Origin: Bacterioplanes sanyensis
Lineage (GTDB): Bacteria; Pseudomonadota; Gammaproteobacteria; Pseudomonadales; Oceanobacteraceae
Direction of reading: 5' to 3'
DNA length: 64,000 bases
NCBI RefSeq assembly: GCF_014652515.1
Contig: NZ_BMYY01000010.1
Coordinates: forward strand, 1 to 64,000
Numbering within the stretch: the first letter of the stretch is position 1; every line of letters starts with the position of its first letter. Below are positions 17,164-25,877 of this stretch, one piece after another. The notes below the pieces were generated by a model. That model saw only the letters and a list, made by a program, of their open reading frames with translations, made no database searches and had not been told where the DNA came from. The translations under genes and the position numbers were made by a program.

Positions 17164-17190
17164 AGCCCCCCAGCGGGGCTTTCAACTTTG
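17164..17190 (+). terminator. Possible attenuator before potA
   Basis: AGCCCC (17164-17169) and GGGGCT (17175-17180) form a 6-bp stem with a 5-nt loop, followed by TTCAACTTT. The U-run is interrupted, so read-through is likely. Its place between binding protein and ATPase suggests partial termination that lowers expression of the membrane components. Confidence 0.5.
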
Positions 17191-17208
17191 CAGGAGTACC
17201 TTGTCAGC

Positions 17209-18345
17209 ATGGCCTCGATGTCACCCAGCCCAGCAGACAACGTCTGGACCGCCAGCGATGAAGAACCCATTGTTCGCATCGAAGGCGTTACCAAAACCTT
17301 TGGCGCGACCTACGCCGTCGACGATGTCAGCCTGACCATTCAGCGCGGCGAGTTCTTCTCCCTGCTGGGCTCTTCAGGCTGCGGCAAAACCACCTTGCTG
17401 CGCATGTTAGGTGGATTCGAAACGCCCGATAGCGGCCGCATTTACATCGATGGCCAAGACGTTACCGACCTGCCGCCCTACCTGCGCCCGGTCAATATGA
17501 TGTTCCAGAACTACGCGCTGTTTCCGCACATGACGGTGGCGCAGAACATTGCATATGGCCTCAAACAAGACCGCATGCCCAAGCCGGTAATCGCCGAGCG
17601 CGTCGCCGAGGTCATGGCCTTGGTGCAAATCAGTCAGCTGGCCGAGCGCAAGCCGCAGCAGCTTTCTGGCGGCCAGCGTCAGCGCGTCGCCCTCGCCCGC
17701 GCTCTCGCCAAGCACCCGAAAATTCTGTTGCTGGATGAACCTCTGGGCGCGTTGGATAAAAAACTGCGCGAGCAAACCCAATTTGAGCTGGTGAACATTC
17801 AAGAGCGCCTGGGCATTACCTTTGTGGTCGTCACCCACGACCAAGAAGAAGCCATGACCATGTCGTCACGCATTGCCTTAATGCACGACGGTCGTATCGA
17901 GCAAATGGATACCCCAAGACGCATGTACGAGTTCCCGGCGACGCGCTACGCCGCCAACTTTATTGGCCTGGTGAATTTATTTAGCGGCTATGTCACCGAG
18001 CACGAAGACGATCTGGTCACGCTGCACAGCGACGAAGCGGGCTGCGATTTACAGGTACATCACAGTCAACCCTTGGCCAGCGGCATGGAAGTAACCGTCG
18101 CCGTGCGCCCCGAGAAGATTCGCGTGTATGAGCAACACCGCGACCTGCCCAACCGCATCCATGGCGTGATTGAAGAAATTGCCTACTTGGGTGACGTCTC
18201 CATTTATCACGTGAAATTGGCGAGCGGTAAAACCATTCAGTTCACCCAGTCCAATGTGCAAGCACTGGCCGAGCAGCCGCTAACCTGGGGCCAGGAAGTG
18301 GCCCTTGGCTGGAGCGCCGACAGCTGCGGGGTATTAACCCAATGA
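17209..18345 (+). CDS. potA: Polyamine ABC transporter ATPase
   Basis: ATP-binding subunit of the spermidine/putrescine importer. Walker A is GSSGCGKTT (near residue 54), the ABC signature is LSGGQRQR (near 151), Walker B is ILLLDEPLGALD (near 172), and the switch His is in VVTHDQEEA. A C-terminal TOBE-type domain follows (VAVRPEKIRVYE). I use ATG 17209 (378 residues), with AGGAG at 17192-17196. The gene overlaps the permease gene by 4 bp (ATGA). PotA and PotG are hard to separate; the PotF-type binding proteins favour the PotG role. Confidence 0.92.
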   Translation: MASMSPSPADNVWTASDEEPIVRIEGVTKTFGATYAVDDVSLTIQRGEFFSLLGSSGCGKTTLLRMLGGFETPDSGRIYIDGQDVTDLPPYLRPVNMMFQNYALFPHMTVAQNIAYGLKQDRMPKPVIAERVAEVMALVQISQLAERKPQQLSGGQRQRVALARALAKHPKILLLDEPLGALDKKLREQTQFELVNIQERLGITFVVVTHDQEEAMTMSSRIALMHDGRIEQMDTPRRMYEFPATRYAANFIGLVNLFSGYVTEHEDDLVTLHSDEAGCDLQVHHSQPLASGMEVTVAVRPEKIRVYEQHRDLPNRIHGVIEEIAYLGDVSIYHVKLASGKTIQFTQSNVQALAEQPLTWGQEVALGWSADSCGVLTQ

Positions 18346-19250
18346 AGGAGTTGCAGACCCGGCTCATGCCTCATCAGCGTCGACTGTTAATGGCCGTGCC
18401 TTGGCTGTGGCTGGCGGTATTTTTTATGCTGCCATTTTTGTTTGTCGTGAAAATCTCGCTATCAGAGCCGATGCTGGCGCAGCCACCCTACGCCGATTTG
18501 ATTCGCAGCGTCGAAGATGGCCTGGTCACGATTCAAATCAACCTCGGCAACTACGCCTTATTGTGGGAGGACCCGCTGTACCGTGAGGCGCTGTGGGGGT
18601 CGGTCAAAGTAGCGCTGGTATCGACCGTCTTATGCCTACTGATCGGCTACCCCATGGCCTATGGCATCGCTAGGGCGCCCTCCCATTGGCGCCTGCCACT
18701 GCTGATGCTGATCATTCTGCCGTTTTGGACGTCGTTTTTGATTCGTGTGTACGCCTGGATTGGCATCCTAAAAAACAACGGCCTGCTGAATCAGTTTTTA
18801 CTCTGGCTCGGCGTTATCGATCAGCCGTTAGCCATTTTGCACACCAGCACTGCGGTCTATATCGGCGTGGTGTACAGCTATTTGCCATTTTTGGTGCTGC
18901 CTCTATACGCCACCTTGATTCGCCTCGACAACACCTTGCTCGAAGCAGCGGCAGATTTAGGCGCACGTCCCTGGCGCCAGTTTGTGAGCATTACCTTGCC
19001 GCAGTCGCTGCCTGGCGTATTGGCAGGTTCGATGCTGGTGTTTATTCCGGTGATGGGCGAGTTCGTTATTCCAGATCTGCTCGGCGGTCCAGACACTTTA
19101 ATGATCGGCAAACTGATGTGGACCGAGTTTTTCGCCAATAAAGACTGGCCGGTGGCGTCATCGCTGGCGTCTGTATTGCTGCTGGTGTTGGTGGTGCCCT
19201 TTGTGCTGATGCGCCATTACGAGCAACGTCTGGCAGAGGAGCAAGGCTGA
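18342..19250 (+). CDS. potH: Polyamine ABC transporter permease (PotH/PotB type)
   Basis: Inner-membrane permease with about six helices (302 residues). The cytoplasmic coupling motif EAAADLGARPWRQFVSITLPQSLPG contacts the ATPase. An N-terminal helix (LLMAVPWLWLAVFFMLPFLFV) precedes a periplasmic stretch. ATGA overlap with the ATPase gene and TGATG overlap with the second permease show tight coupling. Confidence 0.92.
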   Translation: MKELQTRLMPHQRRLLMAVPWLWLAVFFMLPFLFVVKISLSEPMLAQPPYADLIRSVEDGLVTIQINLGNYALLWEDPLYREALWGSVKVALVSTVLCLLIGYPMAYGIARAPSHWRLPLLMLIILPFWTSFLIRVYAWIGILKNNGLLNQFLLWLGVIDQPLAILHTSTAVYIGVVYSYLPFLVLPLYATLIRLDNTLLEAAADLGARPWRQFVSITLPQSLPGVLAGSMLVFIPVMGEFVIPDLLGGPDTLMIGKLMWTEFFANKDWPVASSLASVLLLVLVVPFVLMRHYEQRLAEEQG

Positions 19251-20056
19251 TGCTGAAAAAACATCCACTGCTGGTATTGGCCTTAGTGGCTGGCTACGCC
19301 TTTTTGTACGCGCCCATCATCAGTCTGGTGGTGTATTCCTTTAACGACAGCCGCCTGGTCACCGTATGGGGCGGTTTTAGCACGCGCTGGTACGGCGAGC
19401 TGATGAATAACGAGCCGCTGTTAGAAGCGGCGTGGATGAGCATTAAAATCGCTGGCCTGAACGCCAGCTTGGCGGTGGTGCTAGGCACCTTGGCGGCACT
19501 GGCACTGGTGCGGCTGCGCAAACAGCGTGGCCATCAAAGCCTCGGGGTCATGGTCACAGCGCCTTTGGTGATGCCAGAAATCATGATCGGCTTATCACTG
19601 TTATTGTTGTTTGTGGCTATGGAAGACGTGTTCGGCTGGCCGCAAGGCCGCGGCATGCTGACCATCTTGCTGGCGCATGTGACCTTTTCCATGGCCTACG
19701 TCACCGTCATTGTACAAAGTCGGCTGGCCCATATGGATCGCTCGTTAGAAGAAGCGGCACTGGATTTGGGTGCACGGCCAATGACGGTGTTTTTCACCAT
19801 TACCTTGCCACTCATCGCACCGGCACTGGGTGCTGGCTGGCTGCTGGCCTTTACCCTATCGATGGACGATTTGGTGATTGCCAGCTTTGTCTCCGGCCCG
19901 GGTTCTACCACCTTGCCGATGGTGGTTTATTCCAGCGTGCGCTTGGGGGTCAGTCCGCAAATCAATGCCTTGGCAACCATTATCATTGCCGTGGTGGCGT
20001 TAGCGGTGCTCATTACCGGCGTTAGCTTGTATCGCAAAGAGATGCGGCAGGCTTGA
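19250..20056 (+). CDS. potI: Polyamine ABC transporter permease (PotI/PotC type)
   Basis: Second permease (268 residues, about six helices) with the coupling motif EEAALDLGARPMTVFFTITL and the characteristic early WYGELMNNEPLLEAAWMSI. It pairs with PotH to form the channel. It is the last gene of the transporter; glnE begins 72 bp downstream. Confidence 0.92.
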   Translation: MLKKHPLLVLALVAGYAFLYAPIISLVVYSFNDSRLVTVWGGFSTRWYGELMNNEPLLEAAWMSIKIAGLNASLAVVLGTLAALALVRLRKQRGHQSLGVMVTAPLVMPEIMIGLSLLLLFVAMEDVFGWPQGRGMLTILLAHVTFSMAYVTVIVQSRLAHMDRSLEEAALDLGARPMTVFFTITLPLIAPALGAGWLLAFTLSMDDLVIASFVSGPGSTTLPMVVYSSVRLGVSPQINALATIIIAVVALAVLITGVSLYRKEMRQA

Positions 20057-20091
20057 TCTAAAACCTGCGTAAATCCACGCAACTCGCTACA

Positions 20092-20126
20092 GTAGCAGCT
20101 TCTGGGTAAAACTTTGGAGCTGCTAC
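20092..20126 (+). promoter_or_regulatory. Hairpin over the glnE ribosome binding site
   Basis: GTAGCAGCT (20092-20100) is perfectly complementary to AGCTGCTAC (20118-20126), with a 17-nt loop. The second arm takes in the last two bases of the GGAG ribosome binding site (20116-20119) and ends 2 nt before the proposed ATG at 20129. Folding could limit translation of glnE. This is visible in the sequence; the regulatory effect is inferred. Confidence 0.5.
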
Positions 20127-20128
20127 CT

Positions 20129-23053
20129 ATGCTGCCACCGGCGCTGCAATCTCACTGGCAAAGCGTGTTCGAGCAATTGGCCGATACTTGGCAACTGCGC
20201 CAGGCGGACTGGCCTGGCTTTTGGCAACAGCTGAGTGAACAGCGGCAGCAGCAGTGCCAGCGGGTATTGTGCTTGAGTGATTTTGTCGCCGACTCCGTCG
20301 CCAAAGAGCCGGATTATTGGCAAAACATCCTCGCCGAGGCTGAATTGGATGTGCCGCTAACACGCCAGCACTTTAGCCAGTGGTTGGATCAGCTCAGTGA
20401 CGGTGCACAAACCGAAGAAGACTGGCATAAGGCTCTACGTTTACTGCGCCGAAGGGCGCAAAGCCACATTATTTGGCGCGACCTGCTGCGCACAGCCACT
20501 ACCTTGCAAACCACCCGCGCCCTGTCCGAACTGGCCGACGAGTGTGTGAGCCGCACCCTGGCGTTTTTAACCCCGCAACTGCAGCAGCGCTACGGCGCGC
20601 CTATGGGCAAACACAGCGGCAGCGAGCAACACCTGCAGGTGTTGGGCATGGGCAAGCTGGGTGCCTACGAGCTGAACCTCAGCTCCGACATCGATCTGAT
20701 TTTTACCTATCCCGAGTCTGGTGATACGCAAGGGCCCAAAGTCATCAGCAACCAAGAGTATTTTATTAAGCTCGGGCAAAAGCTCATACAGGCGTTAGAT
20801 ACCGTCACCATCGACGGTTTTGTATTTCGCACCGACATGCGCTTGCGGCCCTATGGCCAGAGCGGCCCGCTGGTGATGAACTTTGCCTCGATGGAGGCTT
20901 ATTACCAGGAGCAGGGCCGCGACTGGGAGCGCTACGCCATGGTTAAAGCGCGCGTGATGACCGGCGAAGACAACCCTGCCGCGCAAGAGCTATTGAGCAT
21001 TCTGCGGCCCTTTACCTATCGCCAGTACGTCGACTTCAGCGCCTTTGATTCGCTACGCTCGATGAAGGCCATGATCAATGCCGAGGTGCGCCGCCGCGGG
21101 CTAGAGATGAACGTCAAACTTGGCCCCGGCGGTATTCGCGAGGTGGAGTTTATCGTACAGGCGTTTCAATTGATTCGCGGCGGCCAAGACAGCGATTTGC
21201 AAACCCGCGAACTGTGCAAAGTGCTGGATATTCTCGCCGCCGATGGCTACTTGCCCGCCAATGCCTGCAGCGAGCTGAAACAGGCGTATTTGTTTTTACG
21301 CAATGTCGAGCACGCCATTCAAGCGCGCCACGATGAGCAAACCCAGCAGCTGCCAGACAACGAGTTTGATCAGCTGCGCTTGGCCATCGCTCTCGGCTTT
21401 GACGACTGGGCAAGCTTTTTAGCCGAGCTGCAACAACATCGCGACATCGTTAGCCTGCACTTTTCTCATATTGTCGCCAGCGATGACGACGATGAGCACA
21501 CACCCGATCTGGATCATGCCTGGCACGACTTATGGCTGGGCGAATTGCATGGCCAGCAAGAGCTCGATTTTTTAGATCAGTTTCCCTGTGCGCGCTCAGA
21601 GGAAGTACAGCAACGCTTAGAGCGTTTTCGCCAATCGCGGGCCGTGCTCAATATGCAGCAAATTGGTCGCCAGCGCTTGGATGCGTTAATGCCTAAATTG
21701 CTCGCGCAACTGTGGCAAGGCGAGCAGCCCGTGACGACGCTGGAGCGCATTATCCCGCTGCTGGAGGCCGTGCTGCGCCGCACGGCGTATTTGGTGCTAT
21801 TGAACGAAAACCCACAAGCGCTGGAACAACTGGTGCGTTTGTGCGGCGCCTCCAGCTGGGTGGCCGAATACATTGCCGCCACGCCGCTGCTGCTTGATGA
21901 GCTACTGGTGCCCGACACACTTTATCGCCTGCCTGATAAAGCCGAACTGGCAGAAGAGCTGCACCTGCGCTTGTTGCGCATTGATGCCGATGACCTGGAG
22001 CAGCAAATGGAGCAGCTGCGTCAGTTTTTACGGGCGCACAAGCTTCGCGCCGCGGCTTGTGAAGTGATGGAAGCTTTGCCACTGATGCAGGTCAGCGACT
22101 ATTTAACCTGGTTAGCCGAGGTTATCTTAGAGAAGGTTGTGCGCTTAGCCTTTGAGCAAATGGTCGCCAAATATGGCTACCCGACCAACGCCGACAAAGA
22201 GCCCGTCACTGAACCTGAGTTTGCCGTCATTGGCTACGGCAAGGTCGGCGGACTGGAGTTGAGCTACAGCTCGGATTTAGACCTGGTGTTTTTGCACAAC
22301 AGCGCCAGTAACCGCTACACCACGGGCGAGCGCAGCCAAGATAACGGCGTGTTCTACACCCGCATGGGCCAGCGCATCATTCATATCATGACCACGCAAA
22401 CACGTTCCGGCGACTTATACGAAGTGGACATGCGCCTTAGACCTTCGGGTAACTCCGGCATGATCGTCGCCTCAATGAAAGCCTTTGCTGAATATCAGCA
22501 ACAGCACGCCTGGACCTGGGAACACCAGGCCTTAGTGCGCGCCCGGGTTTTGTGTGGCAGTGCCAGCGCTGCTGCGGAGTTTGACGCCATTCGTCGCGCT
22601 ATATTGGCGCGCCGGCGCGATGTCAGCGAGCTTGCCAAAGAAGTGCGTCACATGCGTGAGAAAATGCGTGAGCACCTTGGTTCCAAAGACAAACAGGGCC
22701 AACAATTCCAGCTGAAACAAGACACAGGGGGTATTGTTGATATCGAGTTTCTGGTTCAATACGGAGTCTTGGCCTGGTCCTGCCAGCACCCGCCGTTACT
22801 GGATGTTACCGACAACATGCGGTTGCTGGATGCGTTCGCAGCCACGGGTCTGATGGATTCACAAGATCAGCAGACCTTACAGGAAACCTACCTGTCCTAC
22901 CGAGCCGAAACTCACCGGCGAGCACTGCAAAAACAAACCTTGCTGCTAGAGCAAGAGCGCGTTCAGACACTAGGCTTTGAAGCGCGGCGCCAGCAAGTAA
23001 TGCGGTTATGGAACCGCTGGTTAGAGGCTGACCACGAACAGCCTGAAACTTAA
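20129..23053 (+). CDS. glnE: Bifunctional glutamine synthetase adenylyltransferase/deadenylase
   Basis: Controls glutamine synthetase by adding or removing AMP in response to PII and glutamine. Two nucleotidyltransferase domains are visible: GMGKLGAYELNLSSDIDLIF near residue 172 (deadenylylase half) and GYGKVGGLELSYSSDLDLVF near residue 700 (adenylylase half), each with the metal-binding DxD-type residues. The length of 974 residues is normal. I use ATG 20129 with GGAG 9 nt upstream; a TTG at 20114 overlaps that site. ilvE follows after 49 bp. Confidence 0.96.
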   Translation: MLPPALQSHWQSVFEQLADTWQLRQADWPGFWQQLSEQRQQQCQRVLCLSDFVADSVAKEPDYWQNILAEAELDVPLTRQHFSQWLDQLSDGAQTEEDWHKALRLLRRRAQSHIIWRDLLRTATTLQTTRALSELADECVSRTLAFLTPQLQQRYGAPMGKHSGSEQHLQVLGMGKLGAYELNLSSDIDLIFTYPESGDTQGPKVISNQEYFIKLGQKLIQALDTVTIDGFVFRTDMRLRPYGQSGPLVMNFASMEAYYQEQGRDWERYAMVKARVMTGEDNPAAQELLSILRPFTYRQYVDFSAFDSLRSMKAMINAEVRRRGLEMNVKLGPGGIREVEFIVQAFQLIRGGQDSDLQTRELCKVLDILAADGYLPANACSELKQAYLFLRNVEHAIQARHDEQTQQLPDNEFDQLRLAIALGFDDWASFLAELQQHRDIVSLHFSHIVASDDDDEHTPDLDHAWHDLWLGELHGQQELDFLDQFPCARSEEVQQRLERFRQSRAVLNMQQIGRQRLDALMPKLLAQLWQGEQPVTTLERIIPLLEAVLRRTAYLVLLNENPQALEQLVRLCGASSWVAEYIAATPLLLDELLVPDTLYRLPDKAELAEELHLRLLRIDADDLEQQMEQLRQFLRAHKLRAAACEVMEALPLMQVSDYLTWLAEVILEKVVRLAFEQMVAKYGYPTNADKEPVTEPEFAVIGYGKVGGLELSYSSDLDLVFLHNSASNRYTTGERSQDNGVFYTRMGQRIIHIMTTQTRSGDLYEVDMRLRPSGNSGMIVASMKAFAEYQQQHAWTWEHQALVRARVLCGSASAAAEFDAIRRAILARRRDVSELAKEVRHMREKMREHLGSKDKQGQQFQLKQDTGGIVDIEFLVQYGVLAWSCQHPPLLDVTDNMRLLDAFAATGLMDSQDQQTLQETYLSYRAETHRRALQKQTLLLEQERVQTLGFEARRQQVMRLWNRWLEADHEQPET

Positions 23054-23102
23054 CAATCGGGGCTGCCGGCAATGGCGGCCAACAGTGTAGAAAGAGGTCG
23101 AT

Positions 23103-24032
23103 ATGCTACCTTCCATGGCGGACCGCGACGGTCTGATCTGGTTAGACGGAGAGTTGGTTGACTGGCGCGATGCCAAAGTCCACGTGCTAACTCACACCCT
23201 GCATTATGGTATGGGCGTTTTTGAAGGTGTGCGGGCGTATGAGACCGATCAGGGTGCGGCGATTTTCCGTTTGCAGGAACACACCGACCGCCTGTTCCGC
23301 TCCGCCCACATTCTCGGCATTCAAATGCCGTATACCAAAGAAGAAATTAACGAAGCGCAGCGTGCTGCGGTGCGTGAGAACAATCTCGACAGCGCCTACA
23401 TTCGCCCCATGGTGTTTTACGGCAGCGAAGGCATGGGGCTGCGCGCCGACAACTTAAAAGTGCACGTCATGGTCGCCGCCTGGGAATGGCCAGCGTACAT
23501 GGGTGAAGAAGCCAAAACCCAAGGCATTCGCATTCGCACGTCGTCGTACACTCGTCATCACGTCAACATCACCATGTGTAAAGCCAAGGCCAACGGCAAC
23601 TACATTAACTCTATGTTGGCACTGCGCGAAGCCATCGACAGTGGCTGTGAAGAGGCCTTGCTGCTGGACAACGAAGGCTACGTTGCTGAAGGCTCAGGTG
23701 AGAATATTTTTGTCATTCGCGACGGTGTGATTTACACCCCGGAGCTGACCTCGTGCCTCGACGGCATCACTCGTAAAACCATTATGGAGTTTGCCCACAA
23801 CCTCGGTTATACGGTGCAAGAGAAACGCATTACGCGTGACGAAGTTTACATCGCTGATGAAGCCTTCTTTACCGGTACCGCGGCTGAAGTGCTGCCGATT
23901 CAATCCCTTGATGGCCGTATTATTGGTGAAGGCCGCCGCGGCCCGCTCACCGAGCAACTGCAAACCCTCTACTTTGACCAAGTCACCGGCAAGCGTGACT
24001 ATAAGCCAGAGTGGCAGACGCTGGTGAAGTAA
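23103..24032 (+). CDS. ilvE: Branched-chain amino acid aminotransferase
   Basis: PLP-dependent class IV aminotransferase for the last step of Val, Leu and Ile synthesis. It has HTLHYGMGVFEGVRAY, FIRP-like YIRPMVFYGSEGMGL, the catalytic lysine in CKAKANGNYINS near residue 161, and the C-terminal FFTGTAAEVLPI block. The 309-residue length fits the family. GAGG lies 5 nt upstream of the ATG. A strong terminator follows the stop. Confidence 0.95.
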   Translation: MLPSMADRDGLIWLDGELVDWRDAKVHVLTHTLHYGMGVFEGVRAYETDQGAAIFRLQEHTDRLFRSAHILGIQMPYTKEEINEAQRAAVRENNLDSAYIRPMVFYGSEGMGLRADNLKVHVMVAAWEWPAYMGEEAKTQGIRIRTSSYTRHHVNITMCKAKANGNYINSMLALREAIDSGCEEALLLDNEGYVAEGSGENIFVIRDGVIYTPELTSCLDGITRKTIMEFAHNLGYTVQEKRITRDEVYIADEAFFTGTAAEVLPIQSLDGRIIGEGRRGPLTEQLQTLYFDQVTGKRDYKPEWQTLVK

Positions 24033-24040
24033 GTAGCCAT

Positions 24041-24068
24041 AAAAAACCCCGCTTCTGCGGGGTTTTTT
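24041..24068. terminator. Bidirectional rho-independent terminator
   Basis: ACCCCGC and GCGGGGT arms with a TTCT loop, flanked by six A on the left and six T on the right. It therefore ends ilvE transcription on the plus strand and the convergent lipoprotein gene on the minus strand. The pattern is textbook and directly visible. Confidence 0.93.
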
Positions 24069-24070
24069 AT

Positions 24071-24928
24071 TTATAGGATGACGTCACCGCTTAGAGTGTA
24101 TTCATAAACACAGCGATATTGGTAGGTCCCGTCGTCACTGACTTCTTCGTAGACAGAGCCACCTTTACCAGAGACCTTGCCAGCATTCGTGACAGAGAGA
24201 TTGTGATTGAAGTCCTCGCTAAAGTTCAAGCCATCGACGTTTTCAGACTTACTTATAGATGTTGTAAATGTATTGCCATCCGTCGACTTAAACGGCAGCT
24301 TTTCTTTGCCCCAATAGATGTAACCACGTTTCCAGCTAATAACCTGGTAAGCAACAGAGACTGCCTCGCCACCACTGTCCTCTTCACCGGTCTCGGTGCA
24401 TTCGGATTTATCCCTGTTTTCCAACTCCAGCAAATATTCGTGGCTGCTCAAGCCAGCACTGCTGCGGTTGGCTTCCACAATGGTCAAGGCAAAATCACCG
24501 CTGCCTTCCTCACTAGATACCGTCACGCTGTATTGACGACCGCCCACGGCCTCAAACACCAGCATTTCATTCGAGGTATCAAGCCAGGCGGACGTCATAT
24601 CAACGCCAGTGCCTTCAACGTCTAGATCGGCATCAGGGGCTGAGCCGGTTAAGCGCACCAAGGTAGTCTTATCCTCTGGTGCCACGAAACTGATCACTAG
24701 CTCGCTGTCTTGACCAATGCTGCCCGTCACGTGAGAGTTGTACTCCACCGTGGCATCCGTTGTGATCTCTACATTTTTCAGTTCAGGTGCCGCTTGCGGG
24801 CCTTTGATGCCATCCTGAAAGCTGACCTCGACGCGCGGGGCGCGCTGGCTGCTGTCGCCGCCAGAACCACCGCAGGCCGCAACGGCCACCGCCAGCACCA
24901 CTGGCGTCATCCATTTTAATTCCTTCAT
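24071..24928 (-). CDS. Orphan lipoprotein with a PPC-like domain
   Basis: 285 residues from ATG 24928 (MKELKWMTPVVLAVAVAAC), with a lipobox ending AVAAC followed by GGSGGDSS. The middle (about residues 60-145) resembles a bacterial pre-peptidase C-terminal domain: LVISFVAPEDKTTLVRL, then YSVTVSSEEGSGDFALTIVE. The C-terminal half is beta-rich with cysteines in SECTE and YQYRCVYEYTL. No catalytic domain is attached, although PPC domains usually accompany secreted peptidases. Function unknown. It converges on ilvE with the shared terminator between. Confidence 0.75.
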   Translation of the reverse strand: MKELKWMTPVVLAVAVAACGGSGGDSSQRAPRVEVSFQDGIKGPQAAPELKNVEITTDATVEYNSHVTGSIGQDSELVISFVAPEDKTTLVRLTGSAPDADLDVEGTGVDMTSAWLDTSNEMLVFEAVGGRQYSVTVSSEEGSGDFALTIVEANRSSAGLSSHEYLLELENRDKSECTETGEEDSGGEAVSVAYQVISWKRGYIYWGKEKLPFKSTDGNTFTTSISKSENVDGLNFSEDFNHNLSVTNAGKVSGKGGSVYEEVSDDGTYQYRCVYEYTLSGDVIL

Positions 24929-24996
24929 TTCCAAGCCCTCGTTGGTTCCATAAAATGGCAAGTCTACCGTCAAAACCAACCAATGGCAGCCGCTCC

Positions 24997-25773
24997 ATGT
25001 GTGAACTTCTTGGCATGAGTGCCAATACTCCCACGGATTTATGTTTTAGCTTTACCGGCCTGACCCGTCGCGGTGGTGCCACCGGCCCACACAAAGATGG
25101 CTGGGGGGTGAGTTTTTACGAAGGCAAAGGCGTGCGCTCGTTTCATGACCCTGAGCCCAGTGCCTCTTCGCGCATTGCCGAGTTGGTGCAACAGCATCCG
25201 ATTAAAAGTAAAACTGCGATCTGCCATATTCGCCAAGCCAATGTCGGCGATATTAACCTCGCCAACACGCACCCATTTGTGCGCGAACTGTGGGGGCGCT
25301 ACTGGGTCTTTGCTCACAACGGTCAGCTCAAACAGTTCAGCCGCCGGATCGGCATGTATGAGCCCGTGGGCGATACCGACAGCGAAGACATTTTTTGCGA
25401 TTTAATGAATCAGGTGCGCCAGGCTGTGCCGCGTGATGCCATGCCGCAACAGCTCACTGAGGTGTTGGTTAACCTGGCGGACAGCTACCGCCAGCAAGGC
25501 GTTTTTAACTGCTTGCTGAGCAATGGCGATTGGCTGTTCAGCTATTGCAGCAGCAAAATGGCCTGCATTACCCGCCGCGCGCCCTTTGGCCCGGCCCGCT
25601 TGTGCGACGCCGAAGTCAGCATTGATTTTGCCGCTGAAACAACGCCCAAAGACGTGGTCAGTATCATTGCCACCGAACCACTGACCTCCGACGAGCAATG
25701 GACGCTCTACCAGCCCGGCGACTGGAAGCTGTGGCAAAACGGCGAGGTCATTGCCGAGGGCACCAGCCGCTAA
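24997..25773 (+). CDS. yafJ: Class II glutamine amidotransferase (YafJ type)
   Basis: 258 residues starting [14 protein letters not shown], closely following E. coli YafJ. The nucleophile is Cys2, exposed after Met removal. Ntn-hydrolase signatures include [30 protein letters not shown] and [10 protein letters not shown]. The upstream frame is open to 24955, but the Cys2 requirement fixes the start at 24997; no strong ribosome binding site is visible. The physiological substrate of YafJ proteins is not settled as far as I know. Confidence 0.88.
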   Translation: MCELLGMSANTPTDLCFSFTGLTRRGGATGPHKDGWGVSFYEGKGVRSFHDPEPSASSRIAELVQQHPIKSKTAICHIRQANVGDINLANTHPFVRELWGRYWVFAHNGQLKQFSRRIGMYEPVGDTDSEDIFCDLMNQVRQAVPRDAMPQQLTEVLVNLADSYRQQGVFNCLLSNGDWLFSYCSSKMACITRRAPFGPARLCDAEVSIDFAAETTPKDVVSIIATEPLTSDEQWTLYQPGDWKLWQNGEVIAEGTSR

Positions 25774-25807
25774 ATTACCAACTCTCATTGTTCGAAGTGC
25801 TGACAAT

Positions 25808-25834
25808 TAACGCAGCAAGGATTCGTGCCGATGG
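25808..25834 (+). promoter_or_regulatory. Sigma-28-like promoter of the chemoreceptor gene
   Basis: TAACGCAG, 11 bp, then GCCGATGG. The FliA consensus is TAAAGTTT-N11-GCCGATAA; the -10 matches 6 of 8 positions and the TAA of the -35 is kept with exact spacing. It lies 43 bp before the chemoreceptor start codon. Sigma-28 control of chemoreceptors is common in motile gammaproteobacteria. Confidence 0.55.
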
Positions 25835-25877
25835 ATTTCATCTAAGCTCTACGATGACAAGGTACGAGGACGTAATA

